Translations under genes and position numbers: made by a program
Notes under the pieces: generated by a model
The model's database searches: none
Told to the model about the DNA's origin: nothing
What the model saw: only the letters and a program-made list of their open reading frames with translations
NCBI RefSeq assembly: GCF_001638985.1
Contig: NW_017265141.1
Coordinates: 1-64,000 of the forward strand
DNA from: Phycomyces blakesleeanus NRRL 1555(-)
Lineage: Eukaryota > Mucoromycota > Mucoromycetes > Mucorales > Phycomycetaceae
Direction: 5' to 3'
DNA: 64,000 nucleotides
Shown: positions 1 to 13,359 of the stretch, one piece after another
Numbering within the stretch: the stretch's first letter is position 1
Layout: the number at the start of each line of letters is the position of its first letter

Positions 1-1080
1 TGATCTGCTATATATATAAGTAGATGACAGCCAATCTGATATAGATATATATAAGCTGATCTTAGCTGATCTGCTATATATATATGTGGATGACAGCTGA
101 TCTGCTATATATATAAGTGGATGACAGCCGGTCTGATATATATATAAGTGGATGACAGCCAATCTGATATATATATATAAGCCAATAATCATCAATCTGG
201 TATATATATAAGTCAATAATCATCAATCTGGTATATATATAAGCCAATAATCATCAATCTGGTGTATATATAAGCCAATAATCATCAATCTAATATATAT
301 ATAATCTAATTACAGTTAATCTCATATATATACAAGTAGATAGCAATCAATTTTATATATGTATAAGTGGATAACAGTCAATCTGGTATATATATAAGTT
401 GTTAACCACCAATCAGGTATATATATAAGCTGATGATAGTTGATCTGATATATATATAAGCTGTTGACCACCAATTGGGTATATATATAAGCTGATAACA
501 GGTGATCCACACTATATATAAATATATGATACTCAATCTGATATATATATAAGCTGATGATAGCTAATCTGGTATATATATAAATTGTTGACCGCCAATC
601 AGCTATATATATATAAACTATTAACAGTCTATCTCATACATATATAAGCTGATATTAGCCAATCTAGTATATATATAAGCTGTTGACTGCCAATTGGGTA
701 TATATATAAGCTGATAACAAGTGATCTGCACTATATATAAACATATGATATCCAATCTGATATATATATAAGTAGATAACAGTCAATCTCATACATATAT
801 AAGCTGAACACTGCTGATCTAGTATATATATAAATAAATGATATCTGATCTGATATATATGTAAATCAATAACAGTCAATCTGTATTATATATATATATT
901 TATCACATCCAATTTATGACTTATATAAGTTAATAAAATGTAATATATAATCAATATTAGCCAATAACATTTGATTTATTACTAATATTAGCCTATAACA
1001 TCTTATCTATCTCTGATATTAGTCAATAGCATTGGATCTATCACATTATATATATTCACACTTGTCAATATCCAAGTCAT
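1..1080. repeat. 31-bp TA-rich minisatellite array
   Basis: A tandem array with a period of about 31 bp begins at or before the left edge. Each unit couples a CAATCTG/GATCTG core to a (TA)4-5 run, then AAG and a variable GATNACAG-like tail. Units at about 186-300 are nearly identical (core CATCAATCTGG); units on either side are more diverged, and the array decays after about 900 into loosely related CAAT/GATCT-containing sequence. The period is not a multiple of three, so the apparent reading frames inside it are not coding. I cannot tell whether it is subtelomeric, part of a transposon or an ordinary minisatellite. Confidence 0.85.
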
Positions 1081-1234
1081 ATCTGATTATCTCGTTAAAT
1101 ACAAGTTACATACTCTAATCATATTTAATCTTTCATTTTTTATATATTCACAACTCTTTTATAATCTTTCTATATATAAAATGCTCTTTTAGGCGCGGAT
1201 TAAAACAATGTACATTATTATGTGTGAGTTATGT

Positions 1235-1306
1235 ACCGTCCTAGCTTAGTGGTTATAATGCGGCGCTATTAATCTGGACGTCGCGCGTTCGATTCAGCCG
1301 CTGCTT
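1235..1306 (+). other. tRNA-like sequence with A-box and B-box (pseudo-tRNA or SINE head)
   Basis: The sequence has a good internal A box (TAGCTTAGTGG at 1242) and a near-consensus B box (CGTTCGATTCA from 1286). Spacing is that of a tRNA gene, and T-rich DNA that could end Pol III transcription follows. A CTATTAA stretch sits where an anticodon loop would be, recalling tRNA-Asn. However, the acceptor, anticodon and T stems do not pair when folded by hand, so a functional tRNA is unlikely. It is better read as a tRNA pseudogene or the tRNA-derived head of a SINE. The opposite strand shows nothing comparable. Confidence 0.45.
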
Positions 1307-1309
1307 TTT

Positions 1310-4300
1310 CTTTTGCTTTGAATTTTTTTTCTTATGTTTTTTGTTATTTCCGATTTGAGTTGGTCTTCCTTTTACTATAAAAAAGTCAAAACGTCCAACC
1401 CACTGGGGATCAAGGAGTATATGTAAAATCAAAGAGAAGATAAAAGATACTTTTTATTGATATGAATTGATTTGTTTTATATAGTTTTCTAAACTAATAC
1501 TGCGCACTATCTGCAGTAACTATTATATTATATTTTAATAAAAGAAGAGTCATTATACTGTGGTTAATGCGCATGAAGATATTACTGCGCATAAAAAGGT
1601 ACTGCAGTTAACTATCTTCAGATTTTACGGATTCATCAAAATAATGTCTGACATTTTTTTGTATAACAAAATAATAGTTTAATACTATTGTTATGAGTTT
1701 TCTTTTTTTATTAATTTTTCTATTAAATTACATAAGTAGAAAGCAATGGGGTTCTGTATATATAATAGAAATGATCGAAATATCCTGGTGTGGTAGGGCA
1801 GTTTAAATAAAAGTATCAACACTTTGAATCTCAAGATATACAAATTAAGAATGATAGATATCATAGTTTTAGAGTATTCTTTTATTAAAGTATAGCTTTT
1901 GTAAAAATAATTTTATAATAAACTAATTAACTGAAGTACAAAATGAATATTTATTTATTGAAAGTTATAGATTTGTAAACTTTTTATTTTTTATTATTTG
2001 TTTTTTATATTTTAAATCTTTGATCTTTTAAACTTCTGTTTTTTATTAACATATTTTATTTTTTATTTTTTACATTTTTTTTTTTTAATTTTTTTATTTC
2101 TTTTTTTGTTTTATTTAATTCTTTATTCTTTATTTTTTATTTTTATTTTTTTTTTCTTTTTACTTTTTTTGTTTTATTTTTACACTTTTATTATATTTAC
2201 AAAGAATTAGCCTTCCAAAAAATTATGAATAAATGTGTTAATTTTTTTCTAAATAAATTCTATTGTTTTTTCTAATATATATATATATATAGATAGTGAT
2301 GATATTCTGCTTGAGCAGCAATATTCGGTTTATTTTAATTTTTACCCACCTGCCCACTATACCAAATCCCGGCGGCCATCTAATCGTAGCATGATTCAAA
2401 CTCCGAAAAATTCTAAAGACCGATATTGCGCCTCTAATGCCACTTTTCAGTTACTCTTCGTCATTAGCTATCGATAGAGACAAGAAGCATACAAATACAA
2501 TCAGTAGAAGTCGAGAAAAGTAGAATTATATTAGTTTTATTTTTTGAATAAATATTGATTTCTCAAAAAAAATAAAAAAAATAATAATATTATAAATGCC
2601 GACTGAAACCGATATTTTTTATTTATTTATTTATTTTTTGGTATCTTGCTTGCCCTTTAACCAAGGCGACAGATTGTTCAAATAATTTTAATTACAAAAA
2701 GTATGTATATATATATATATTCTTTATATTTTCTGTTGAGAGGTTGAAGATTTTAGAAAAAAAATTCAGTCATTGGTGCAATGAATCCTTTTGAGGAATG
2801 ATGCGGGTTATTTTTGCAAAAAAAAGAAATAACACTCTTTTTTATTTATGTTCCGTTTTACTTTGTCTGTGCATCTCTTTTAACAATTTTTGTTTTATTT
2901 TCTTCTAGTCATTTAAGGATGACATTACATAAACAGTAGAGATTACTAAAGTTACACCTAGATACACAAATATATATATTTATGTTACTTTGAAAAGAGC
3001 AACCATACAGCAACAGCATAAGGCAGGGTTGATGTCTGTTAGCTAGAAACCAATCCGTCGCATCAATTGTTGTATGATAAAGCCGTATTATTACAAATTC
3101 TTTTTATGTTATTTTATTTTGATATTTATTATGAAATAATGTATACGTTTTAACTAGCTTTATACTATGCAAATAAGCTTGCTATGGTACTGTCAAGTTT
3201 TACTCTTCTAATGGCTACACTATATATTGGTCAATGTTATTTTTTATAGATACATGTATACATCTGCAACAATACTAATACTAGTAGTGTCAATCGACCG
3301 AGTTTTTCTGAATGGTAATTAGGAAAGAAATGCACACTTTCAGTCTTTCTGTTCGAAATCAACATCATAAATACCAAAGTGAGGAATCGTCTTTCAAGTT
3401 TCAACGAATCTTCCTTCCCTCGACCAACTACATATTACCGGTATTGTCTAATTTTTTATTATTATTATATTCGTAAGTGGAATTCTCCTTCCTGCTTTTC
3501 TTAATTGCGAGAGAAGATACATCTTACTTAGCAGATGGTAATGCATTACTTATTGTTGTAACCGTTAATATATATATGCATTATTTGCTTGAAACAAAAA
3601 ACTTCTTAAATATTGAATTTAGCAAAAAGAAAAAATGATAATGAAATGACGTTTCCCGAAATCACGCACGATTTTTATTGAATCCTGGTATAGTTTAAGC
3701 ATGCATTCGTAAGCAATCAAAAGAGAAAAAAAAATTGAATCGCTAAGTGTAAATTATTTTCGTGGTCATTGTTATTGAAACGAGTAAGTAAAATTTATAT
3801 TTTGTTTTTGTGGGTTTACTGATGCTTGGTACCTTTTGGTGGTATATACCACACACATAAACTAAATAGTTAATGGATAAAGTAAAAGCACTGGTAAATG
3901 GGACTAGAAAATAAAAGTGAAGTAAATAGACAGCTGGTCAAGAGGTTATCAATGCAGAAGAAATATAAAGAGATGGTAAATGCAATTTCAATGCGAGAAG
4001 ACGGCGTATAAGAAAATAAGAAATATATACTGTGACTAAGAAGATAAGTGGAATGTATATATATAAAAAGGAGAATACGACATGTGAACAATTGAAAATA
4101 TCTAATGAGATACTAACTAATACTAAGATTAGGAATGTATCTTCGCATGGATCACAACTCCAAAGAGTGGTTCATCTTTAAAAACTTGGAAGATATTTTA
4201 TGAAAACATAATATACAATAATTTTAATACAATGTGAACGTACTAGGAAATATTCCAATCAGACTTGAGAGGGTATATGGATAAATCGAGGCTATTATAT

Positions 4301-7300
4301 GTGAGTGTATGTGTATGAGTGGATCACCCTAGAAAGTCTCTTTGGTGAGGGGATAAACATGAGAAAGTTTGTATTACCTAGCTTGAGTATAAGGTTTATA
4401 AGGATTCAACTAAACTTTAGTATTGGCTGCTGAGGTAAATATCGTCCCGGATGTAGTGGCATAGGCCTATACCAATCTGCCAATTTTTTAACTTGATGTA
4501 GCTCATCTAAGCGTCGTCAATTTTTACATACAGACACAAAATATATACTACCAATGAGCAATAAAAGAAGTTAAATCTGGATGAGAGTTGTGACAGTGAG
4601 TAAATGTGCGGGAGTACCGCCAAATTACTCTTGCATGTTTTCTTGTCAATTATTCTGTGCCGAAAGTCTAATCATTTTCACAAAATAAGACTTTATAGTA
4701 AAAGATCGCAAAGTTACCAATACCTGCTTATACTCTAGGGTATATTGGTTTGTATGTGTACAGAATAATGTGTCTGGGATAAATATAATTGGAATTCATA
4801 GCCAACACTACTACTTTATAGTAGGTCAGAGAGTAGTATTTTCGTTGATTTCATCGTTTAGCAAACGACCAGTTTCAATATTATATTAACAAGATCCCCA
4901 TTTATTCGTGGGATTTTGTTCATAGTCTACATCAAAACTCCTTTAATCCTTTCACGGATTTTTATCTGCTACTAACGAAGTATTGTGTCTTTTAAGTCTG
5001 CGTTCCAGTATCAAAAACATAAATGCGAGCAAATTGATGGAATCAATAACATATAATTGATTCATTCAGATAACCGATTCGACTATGTAATATATATATA
5101 ATAAATCTCGTAGACTCTGGATCTGAGTGCATCATGGTGTTAATATCAGAAACGACAGTTGATTTTTTGCTCACAAAGAAAAAAAAAACTCATTTTACTG
5201 TTGTAACTAAGAACAATATTTCCTTTAAAGAAAAATCTCGTTTGTACTTTACAACTAAGATTTTGCTTCTGTTATAAACTTGGGGTACCATAACAGCTAA
5301 AATGAGAACAAAGCTGTTTGATTTCTTTTGGGCTACATTATATTACCTGCTATTTCACAGTTGTTGGGATATAGAGCACTGGTAAAGCGCACCGTTTCCT
5401 GCACTAATTTTTTTTCTTTAAAAAAATTCAACTTAAGTTTGGATATTGAAGCGACTTTTCTTTTTTTCTTATCGAAATTGTATAACATCCTTAATACAAG
5501 TTTAAAGCGCTATCTATTTATTACAATGTTTTGTTTAAATACGACTGTATGTTACTTGAGTATAGCTTAGCTTTGAATGAGAAGTACAAAAGTAAAATAA
5601 ATATAAACTAAACCAAAAAAAAGGTACTGGAACCCCCTTTTTAATGTAGACGATTTTTAACTTTATATCCAATATTTTAGTTCAAAAAATTGTGCAAACA
5701 CCACTCTCCAATATTTAATTTCATTTAGATATATCTCATTTAAACATTTATTCAGTTTAATCTCTGCAGCCTACATCTCTATGCGTAAATTCATTTGCAA
5801 GAATAACGAAGTACTTTAAAAAGCAGGCTATCAACTAATTTGATATGTTAATAATTATCTTGATGGTCATTCTGGGTAAATTGTCAATATTTTAATAAGG
5901 TAATAAAACAAAAGTTTCTTGTATAATAGGTGACTCCCAACAAATATATTAATTGATGCTTTGTACTTTATAACAATAAAATTGTGTTTTTTTTCAATTT
6001 TTTCCCAAAAAAACTATATATCTTTCTTCTATGTCTTTAGCGGTTATTAACATAGACGCCATAAGGAAGATTTTTAATGTTCCTTTTGTAAGGATGGTAG
6101 CCCTATTGACAAAGACCAATACTATATCCATAAAGTGCAACGTGTAAGTTGTGTCTATAACAAATATTTCTGGAGAGCAATTAGTTTTCGTGTTTATTCA
6201 TTTATATTGATGAAATAAAGAAATTATAATAATAGAAAGGAGAAAATATGATAACCAAGTTTTTTATATCAATAAACTCATAGGTAAAAAAAAAACTTTA
6301 AATGTATACCTCTACTAGTGCCTTTTTACGAGTCAATAAAAGGCAACTTCATACAGCCATCTATTTATTAAAGCATTATTTATATTACTGGCCTTTATTT
6401 TATTTTATTTGATTTTATTTTTATATAAGATAGCTATATTTATGTATGGCTTTCTGTAAGATAATTTTCAAAGATAAGAATATCGAGTGAGGTAAAAAGA
6501 AGAAAAATAAGAAATCATTCAAATGTGTTTTTCTTCTCTTATAAGCACCGAGTTTAAACTTGTCTTAATGAGTAAGGCACCTTTGAGCAAGCAATAGAGA
6601 GGGTAGAAATAGAAAATATGCTATGCTGAATCTCAATTTTGAATATATTAGAAATGTACGCCATTGTCTACAGTTTGAGGAGCCCTTTACTTTTCAACCC
6701 GAATGGTTTTCAGGAAATTATGGGGTGTTGTTTAAACCCAATAAACTACTTTCATTTTAGACAGTAAAGCTAGCGTGCAACCTAAAATAAATAAAAAGCA
6801 CTGTATTTATGTAAGTAAGTTTTATTTTATTTTTGCTGCATGAATGCTATATAAATATAGATATAAATATTTAAAAAATAAAAGAAAGAGAGACAGTGTA
6901 TCTTGTTTTATTTTTCAAATATTATTATCTTACCCCTACAACTAAAATCCAATATATTTAACAGAGGCCATATTTTATATTTTCCAAGAAATTGGGTAAC
7001 AAATATAGGGACAATATGTACTTTTAAAAGATAGATTTTGTACTTACACGTATATTAATAATATTAGGAGAAGAAACAGCAAAATGGTTAATGAAACCGG
7101 AAATATTATTTTTTGTTTTGTTATTATGGCAAATGTAAATGTAAACGCAGAAGTAGAAGTAGAAGTAGAAGTAAAAGTAAATAATTATATTATGGATAAG
7201 CAAAAAAAAAATAAGAATATAATGAAGTATAGAGAATCCAAGATTATAGCTATTATTATAGCGATTATTATAGCGATTAGTTATTATGATTGTTATATAT

Positions 7301-7315
7301 ATATCTGTCTCTCTC
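1310..7315. other. AT-rich gene-poor region
   Basis: No gene is supported in these 6 kb. The region contains long poly-T/poly-A tracts (for example 1980-2170), (TA)n runs, and a (GAAGTA)n stretch at about 7148-7175. Open stretches are short, rich in Phe/Ile/Lys/Tyr and lack recognisable domains. One stretch of about 60 codons at about 2300-2480 on the + strand is less AT-rich than its surroundings and may be a decayed coding relic, but I do not recognise it. Confidence 0.6.
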
Positions 7316-10300
7316 TTAAGCAACTGTGCCAAGAGCATCAATGAAGTTGTAATTATCGATCACAACGCGCACAAAATCGTTAACATCAGATAACTGTGCC
7401 GCAGAAGGTCGCTCTCCAGGAATTCCCTTATTCTCCATAATAACATTTTCTTCATCGATTGTAACCTTGGGTTTACCCTTATCATTGGGGCGAGCATTGG
7501 CATAGTGTGTGGAAGATATGATACCAAGGGATTTAAGTTGAGATAGTTCTTGCTTTGCAATTCCCATAGTGTCTTCAGGAATCCAGACTGTGGGCTGGTT
7601 TCGACAGACCGAGGGATGGAGATACGATTCGGTCTCATAGAGTCTTCGTGCTGTGTCAGTCATGACCTTTACCTCTTCCTCATCATTTTCTTCTTCAGAG
7701 ATCTTGGCTTCCTTTTTGAGTTCATCGTGAAGAGTTGTGCGGTATCTGAAGGCATCGATCGAAAGATTGTCTCTGGAAAGTACACTGGCTCCATCGCCTC
7801 CATCACTACCATTATTAGTGTTACTATCGCCTTTAGAAGTGAACACGTTTCTCTTTCTTGGCCCAGTAGAATCCATCCCACCGCCACTGCCACCAAGCTG
7901 AGATCCTCCACTTTGTTCACCAAAACTATTGGTATCCGATCGATTGCTGGTAGTCTGGAATAGAACTCTCTTATCATCATCATTTGTGTCCAGGCGGTGA
8001 ACATCGCCAGCAGCCACAGCATTTTCTTTGATGCGTTGGACGTCTTTTGAAGGCATGCATTGGATAGGCAAGAATTTGAAAAGGGGTTTAAAGGCCTTGT
8101 CGTAAAGCGCCAGCGAGAAACAACCGGCGACAAGCAGAATGATCATCACAACCAATTGACCGATGGCTTTGTTTCCACGGACAGCGAAAAGTCCAATCAT
8201 AGTAATTTGCCAGGTGAACATTCCAATGTAAACGTGACGGATTGCACGAGGGAAACCGCGTCCTCCGGTCTCATAGGGTCTTTCGTAAACGTGCATAAAC
8301 TGATACAGTAATACGAAATAATGAAAACAGAAGAAAAGTAGTACGAATGGAAGAATCAGAGGAGCGATTGTTGAATACTCAATACCTAAATTCATGTATA
8401 TATGTATATATGTATATATGTAACACAGATAATTAGCCACAATGTGTGCATACGTTCATGTGTGTGTATGTGTGTGTATGTTTTTGTTAAAAAGAATCCC
8501 TTGTGAAACGTACACAACAGAGTTGCATACATCTTCCAATATATAAAAGGATAGAAAATAATTTACCCAGTACAAAGATGACAGAATGAGTTGGGATCAA
8601 AGTACCCAAGTTTACGGTAGGACACTGTCGTTTTTGATGGTATATATCACGGGGAGTTGTGTTGAAGATTGGCATGACAAAAGAGAGGATATATGGAACA
8701 AGCTGCAATAGATTTTGAGCGGCCGAGTTGGTTGCTTGAAGCATGACATATGTAATGAAGAAAGTGGATGCCCTGGGAAGCTTTTCGGCCAAAAGATTGA
8801 TAATACTGGCAGGGTTCTTGGTAAGATCCGGCAAGACATTAAAAATACCACCGGCAACAGTAGACACCAATACAACATCAACAAACTTGATATATTTATA
8901 AAATATAAAGATGTAGGAAGAACTTCATTAGCTTCAAAATTAAATATATACATTGTGGCTCGCCGAAGAAAAAAAAAGAGTTTGATAGAGGATCGAACTT
9001 TGTTATTGTTATCACCATTATTACGGCTACTATATATTTTATTATTAGTGTGGTTTCTTACCTGGAAGAAGAAGAATTTGTGTAGTACTGAAAGCTCAAC
9101 AAATGATTTTCTAGGAATACCTTCTAGTTTGGAAAGCACTATACACCAAAATAAAGAAACCGATTAAACCCTGCCTAGTAATATCGATGAATACATGTCT
9201 GTATTACTTACTTGAAAATATAATTGGAACAAGGGCAACTAGAATAGCCAGAGCAGCGGCAGGAAGAATACCCTGAATAATACCAACAACAGTAGGCCCG
9301 AGATCTTGGACAGCTTCAAGAAAAGGGAGCAGTTTTGACAAAGACTCCAAAGTAGAGATACCCTGTACAAACACAACTACATGGATATATAATTTGTTAG
9401 TTATTATACTTCATATTATTTAAGCAAAAAGAACATGTCTAACAAAATTGTTTCGCATAAACACATGCTTTATCCCTATATAATTGCATATATAACTATT
9501 ATATATTTCTATTGATTTATAGTTCTTTATTTTTCTTCCTTCCTTTTTTTTTTACCTGGAATGGCCCAAAAGATGATAATAACCGTAGTGAATGAAAGAC
9601 TGAACATGCGACGCAAAAGACGAGAAAATGACTGAATGTTCATGTTTTCCCAAATGATATCGGTGGGAGCAATTTCGATGTACCGAGGTGCCATCTGGAG
9701 TTCTTTGCTGTGAATGAGGGTCTGGGCTGCCATGTGAGCTGCGATCTGTTGATTGAATTCGATAAAGGCTGAACTGAGACATTCGTAGTTGGTGGCCAGA
9801 TGCTGTTTCTCGAGGATCTTTTTGTTCAACGACTGGATTTCTTCGTGATAATAGTCAATAGAATCAACCTTGCGACCGACAAAGGGCAGTCCGATTGGCA
9901 GGGAAGATACACGATGTGTTGGACGGAGTTCTTGAGGAATAAGCACTTCTGTGTCGCTACCATTCTCTGGTTGAATTCCTTTCTTGTTGTTGTACTTGTA
10001 AGTAGAAAGGATCGTCTTTGTAATTGCAGTTTCAAGACTGTGAACTTTCTTATCACGATCCTCGACATCGTCCGGTAAATCTTTCAAGTCTCTGTGATAG
10101 AATTATTTAACACGCATATACATATTTGTATATTTATATATTTATATGTATGCATAAAAATACATGCTTGATATATATGTATAAATCATAACTAGTATTT
10201 TTTTTTACCTGTTGATCCAAATACGGCGGACACCACCTGGGAATCGATTGAATATTCTTGCAAGATCTTCTATGTTGTGAACATCTTTAGGAATCGAAGG

Positions 10301-11369
10301 TACAAACAAAGATCGTGCAACGACAGACTCGGCGAATTCGGGGCTCATAAGATATTCGCGTCTTAAAACCAAATAAGCTCTTGTTTCACGGAAGGTATAG
10401 TAAATTAGACCGACTGTTTATATATAAATATAAATAGGTAATTAAAATTTTAATATTTGGTAATGATATTAAAGAAAAGAATAAATAAATAGAGCTGTTA
10501 ATATAATAGGTACATTTTATTATTATAATGATATAGTCTTTTTTTTTTGGTTGTTGTGATAATATATATATATGTATATGTATATGTATTGATTTTTGAT
10601 TTTTGATTATTATCACTTTATGGGATGGCTATTATTTGTCTTACCTGTAAAGAAGAATGCTAATATGACATGTGCCCAGGTACGAGGTACATCGGACACA
10701 TTACCGATTGTCAAAAGATTGAGGCCTTCCGATTTCAATTGACCGATTACATTGATAGGTATAAGGATTGGTACCATGAATAAGGTGGCGATTGAGAAAA
10801 TGACGATTCCCATTCGAAGGAATTTGAGGACCATAAATCTATCAAGACCCATACAACGTATGAGTTCTTTGTCTGACGTATATAATAAGGTCGGTATCCA
10901 AAGAAAGTAGCCGTCTGGAAGAGGTGGTGGTTGTTTTCTAGATGAAAATGAAGATTTGGATAAAATAAAAATCAATATGTATATAGATATAATTTGGATA
11001 GTGAAGATCAAACGATAGGCCGAGGTGATCAAATGATTACTATTATCTTTAAAAAAGAAGATCCCCACCCTTTAGGAACAACATAAGATCTCGGTGTGTA
11101 GGTTTGTCTTCGTCTGGTTCGTAGAATGTTGAATACTGCAAAGAAGCCTGCACCCAACGCGGCATTAAACCAGAGGGCGGATGTGAAGGTACTCACTGAA
11201 GAGTCAGCACTGATAAAAAAGTTGTATTATTAAAGATGTTTTACATTATTTCAATATTGAAAAATGAAAGGGGGAGGGGGAGAAAGGAGAGAGTCTTGAT
11301 CTGTTCTCAATTATGTGCTTAATACGTGTGGATATCTTACGTCAACTCTTCTTCTGCCGATGTGGACAT
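7316..11369 (-). CDS. CSC1/OSCA-family calcium-permeable stress-gated cation channel (DUF221)
   Basis: Nine exons (5' to 3': 11341-11369, 11069-11209, 10645-10937, 10209-10413, 9556-10091, 9212-9376, 9062-9138, 8567-8885, 7316-8385) join in frame to about 944 residues. This is close to yeast Rsn1 and Phm7. The start MSTSAEEELT leads into an N-terminal membrane segment, then two more before a long cytosolic loop (about 165-380), as in the family's N-terminal and cytosolic domains. FWAIPVVFVQ (about residue 395) opens the channel core (RSN1_7TM/DUF221), which has several hydrophobic helices. A long charged Ser/Asn/Gly-rich cytosolic tail ends in a Phm7-like C-terminal block. Members act as osmosensitive or mechanosensitive cation channels of plasma or internal membranes. 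The exon 2 donor (GTGGGG) is the least certain border. It is not certain which yeast paralogue is closest. Confidence 0.9.
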
Positions 11370-13359
11370 AGATTAATAGAGGGTATCCAGGTATCTTTTG
11401 TCTTATGAAAGATGGGGTAAAACTAAAAGACGTATTTATTTTACAGAATATTAAAAATAATAGTAAATGAATTGAAAGGAGTAAAGAAGAGGAAGCAAAA
11501 AATTAAAATAAAATAAAATAAAATAAATGTCTGTTTATGGAGATGATAAAAAAAAATAACAAAAACTCAGTTTAATTTATACTGCAAGGTTTGCACTCAT
11601 TAGCTTTCTTATTGGTGTAATTTCAACGTCACCAGAACTCGATCGATCTTGCCTTCTTTGTACATTTTTTTATACTTTATATTATATTGTAGTGTACATA
11701 TTTATATATATATAGAGCAACCATCTTTCTCTCTTTGTCATGACAACGACTTAAAGTTGTTCTTGATTTAACCTTTTTTTCTTCTTTCTTATGATATTAT
11801 TAAATTCAATTGCCATGGTAACAGATCAATTTCTTAAAATTGATTTTTCATTTTTATTTTTTTTGTGTGCCATCTTATACACTTTTCGTTGGTTTAACTT
11901 CTTGGCACCAACATAATCGGTTATCGGGATTGTTAAACATCATGCACGCCAAAAAAAAGGAACGGATAGCTTGAAACATATACAAGTGTGTATGTTAGCG
12001 CTGTAAATAATTATCAGCAATAATAAACTAACTATGTATATTTAAATTAAATGGTTCTGAATTTTCTAATTTTTATTCTTTAATTTTTTTGGCCTAGAAA
12101 TATATTTAATTTGTTTAACAAGAGTAAGGACAAGGAGACCTGAGCAAGTTTGGAAATGGGGGATCTACAGGGTAAGGTAGATGTGTATAATAATATTTTA
12201 TGTACTGAATATCAACCTTGTACTGACTTTATCTTATTATGGACTTCTTGCTCGATCTTTGTATCTTATTTTTATTCTTTGATTGCTTTTGAGTATTTGA
12301 GAGCTGAAGATCTTTGTAAAAGAAAAAGAGAAAAGTGACACCAGAAAGAAGTTTGTGATACAAAAGCCTATTGTAGCACATATCCTACATCCACATCCAC
12401 ATACAAAAAGAAAGAAAGAAAGATCCGTCTACATACACTTTTTTTTTTATATTATTTTTTGTGTGTTTGGTGTATTTTGATCACAACAAGAAAATTTCTC
12501 GAGTAAGTGTTTTGACCGAAACCTTATTGTGTAAATTGTACTTCTGGTTAGACTATTCTTCCCTTTTCTTTCCTTTCTCTCTCTCTATATATTGTATTAT
12601 AAAATAGTATAAAAAGAAGGAAAAAAAAACCTCATTTTACTACACTGAAATCAAGTCTAACGAGATCCAGTATTGAAAAGAAGTTAAAATAATGACGATT
12701 TTCTTGATTTGCTTCACTTTACCAAGCCTGTAATTAATTAATTAATTCTCGCTTTTGTTTAGTTTATTATTATTATTATTATTTTGTTGGGGTGTTATTT
12801 GGTGTCTATGAATTTATTTTATATATATGAGAATCTTGTTTTATAATAAGAACTGCTAGATATCGTCAGATTCGGCATCAACCAAATCGAATAAATACAC
12901 ATATACAAAAGACTGGGTCTATCCAAGATGGTTTGTTGTACAGGGTATCAACTTTTATTTTATTTTATATACGTGTGTGTATTCATTTGATTTGTATCTA
13001 TTATATATATTTATCTATTAAATCAAATAGAAGAGATCGATCGATATCATGTATATACAATGTATCAACTAAAAAGAAGAAGACAAAGAAGAAAAATCAA
13101 GAGCTACAAGAGAATACAGATCTAGTATATATAGTCTAAAAATTAGTAGTAATGACGATAGAGAGAGCGAGAGAGAGAAAGTAAAATCAGATCAAGATTG
13201 ATGTTTTTTTTTAGTTCTCAAGCTGTAAAGACAGTTCGCTATATGAGTAGTATATATATATATTTAAAAAAATAGTTAGCGAATCGTGCCATAGAAATCG
13301 TATTTAATGTAATGTAATGCAATAGGTGTACACTGTTGTAACCTTTGATCTATTATATG
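11370..13359. other. Intergenic region upstream of the channel gene
   Basis: This stretch lies between the start of the channel gene and the stop of the RhoGEF gene, both on the minus strand, so it holds the RhoGEF 3' end and the channel promoter. It is AT-rich, with AAATA and GAAA repeats and (TA)n near 13250. No coding stretch has domain-like composition, and I see no RNA gene. Confidence 0.5.

Noticed and set aside
322..879. Open frames rich in Tyr-Ile inside the left minisatellite
   Set aside because: They result from the TA-rich 31-bp repeat, whose period is not a multiple of three; no conserved domain or start context supports them.
1..1080. CRISPR-like array
   Set aside because: The units are head-to-tail minisatellite copies without distinct conserved repeats and unique spacers, and the genome is eukaryotic.
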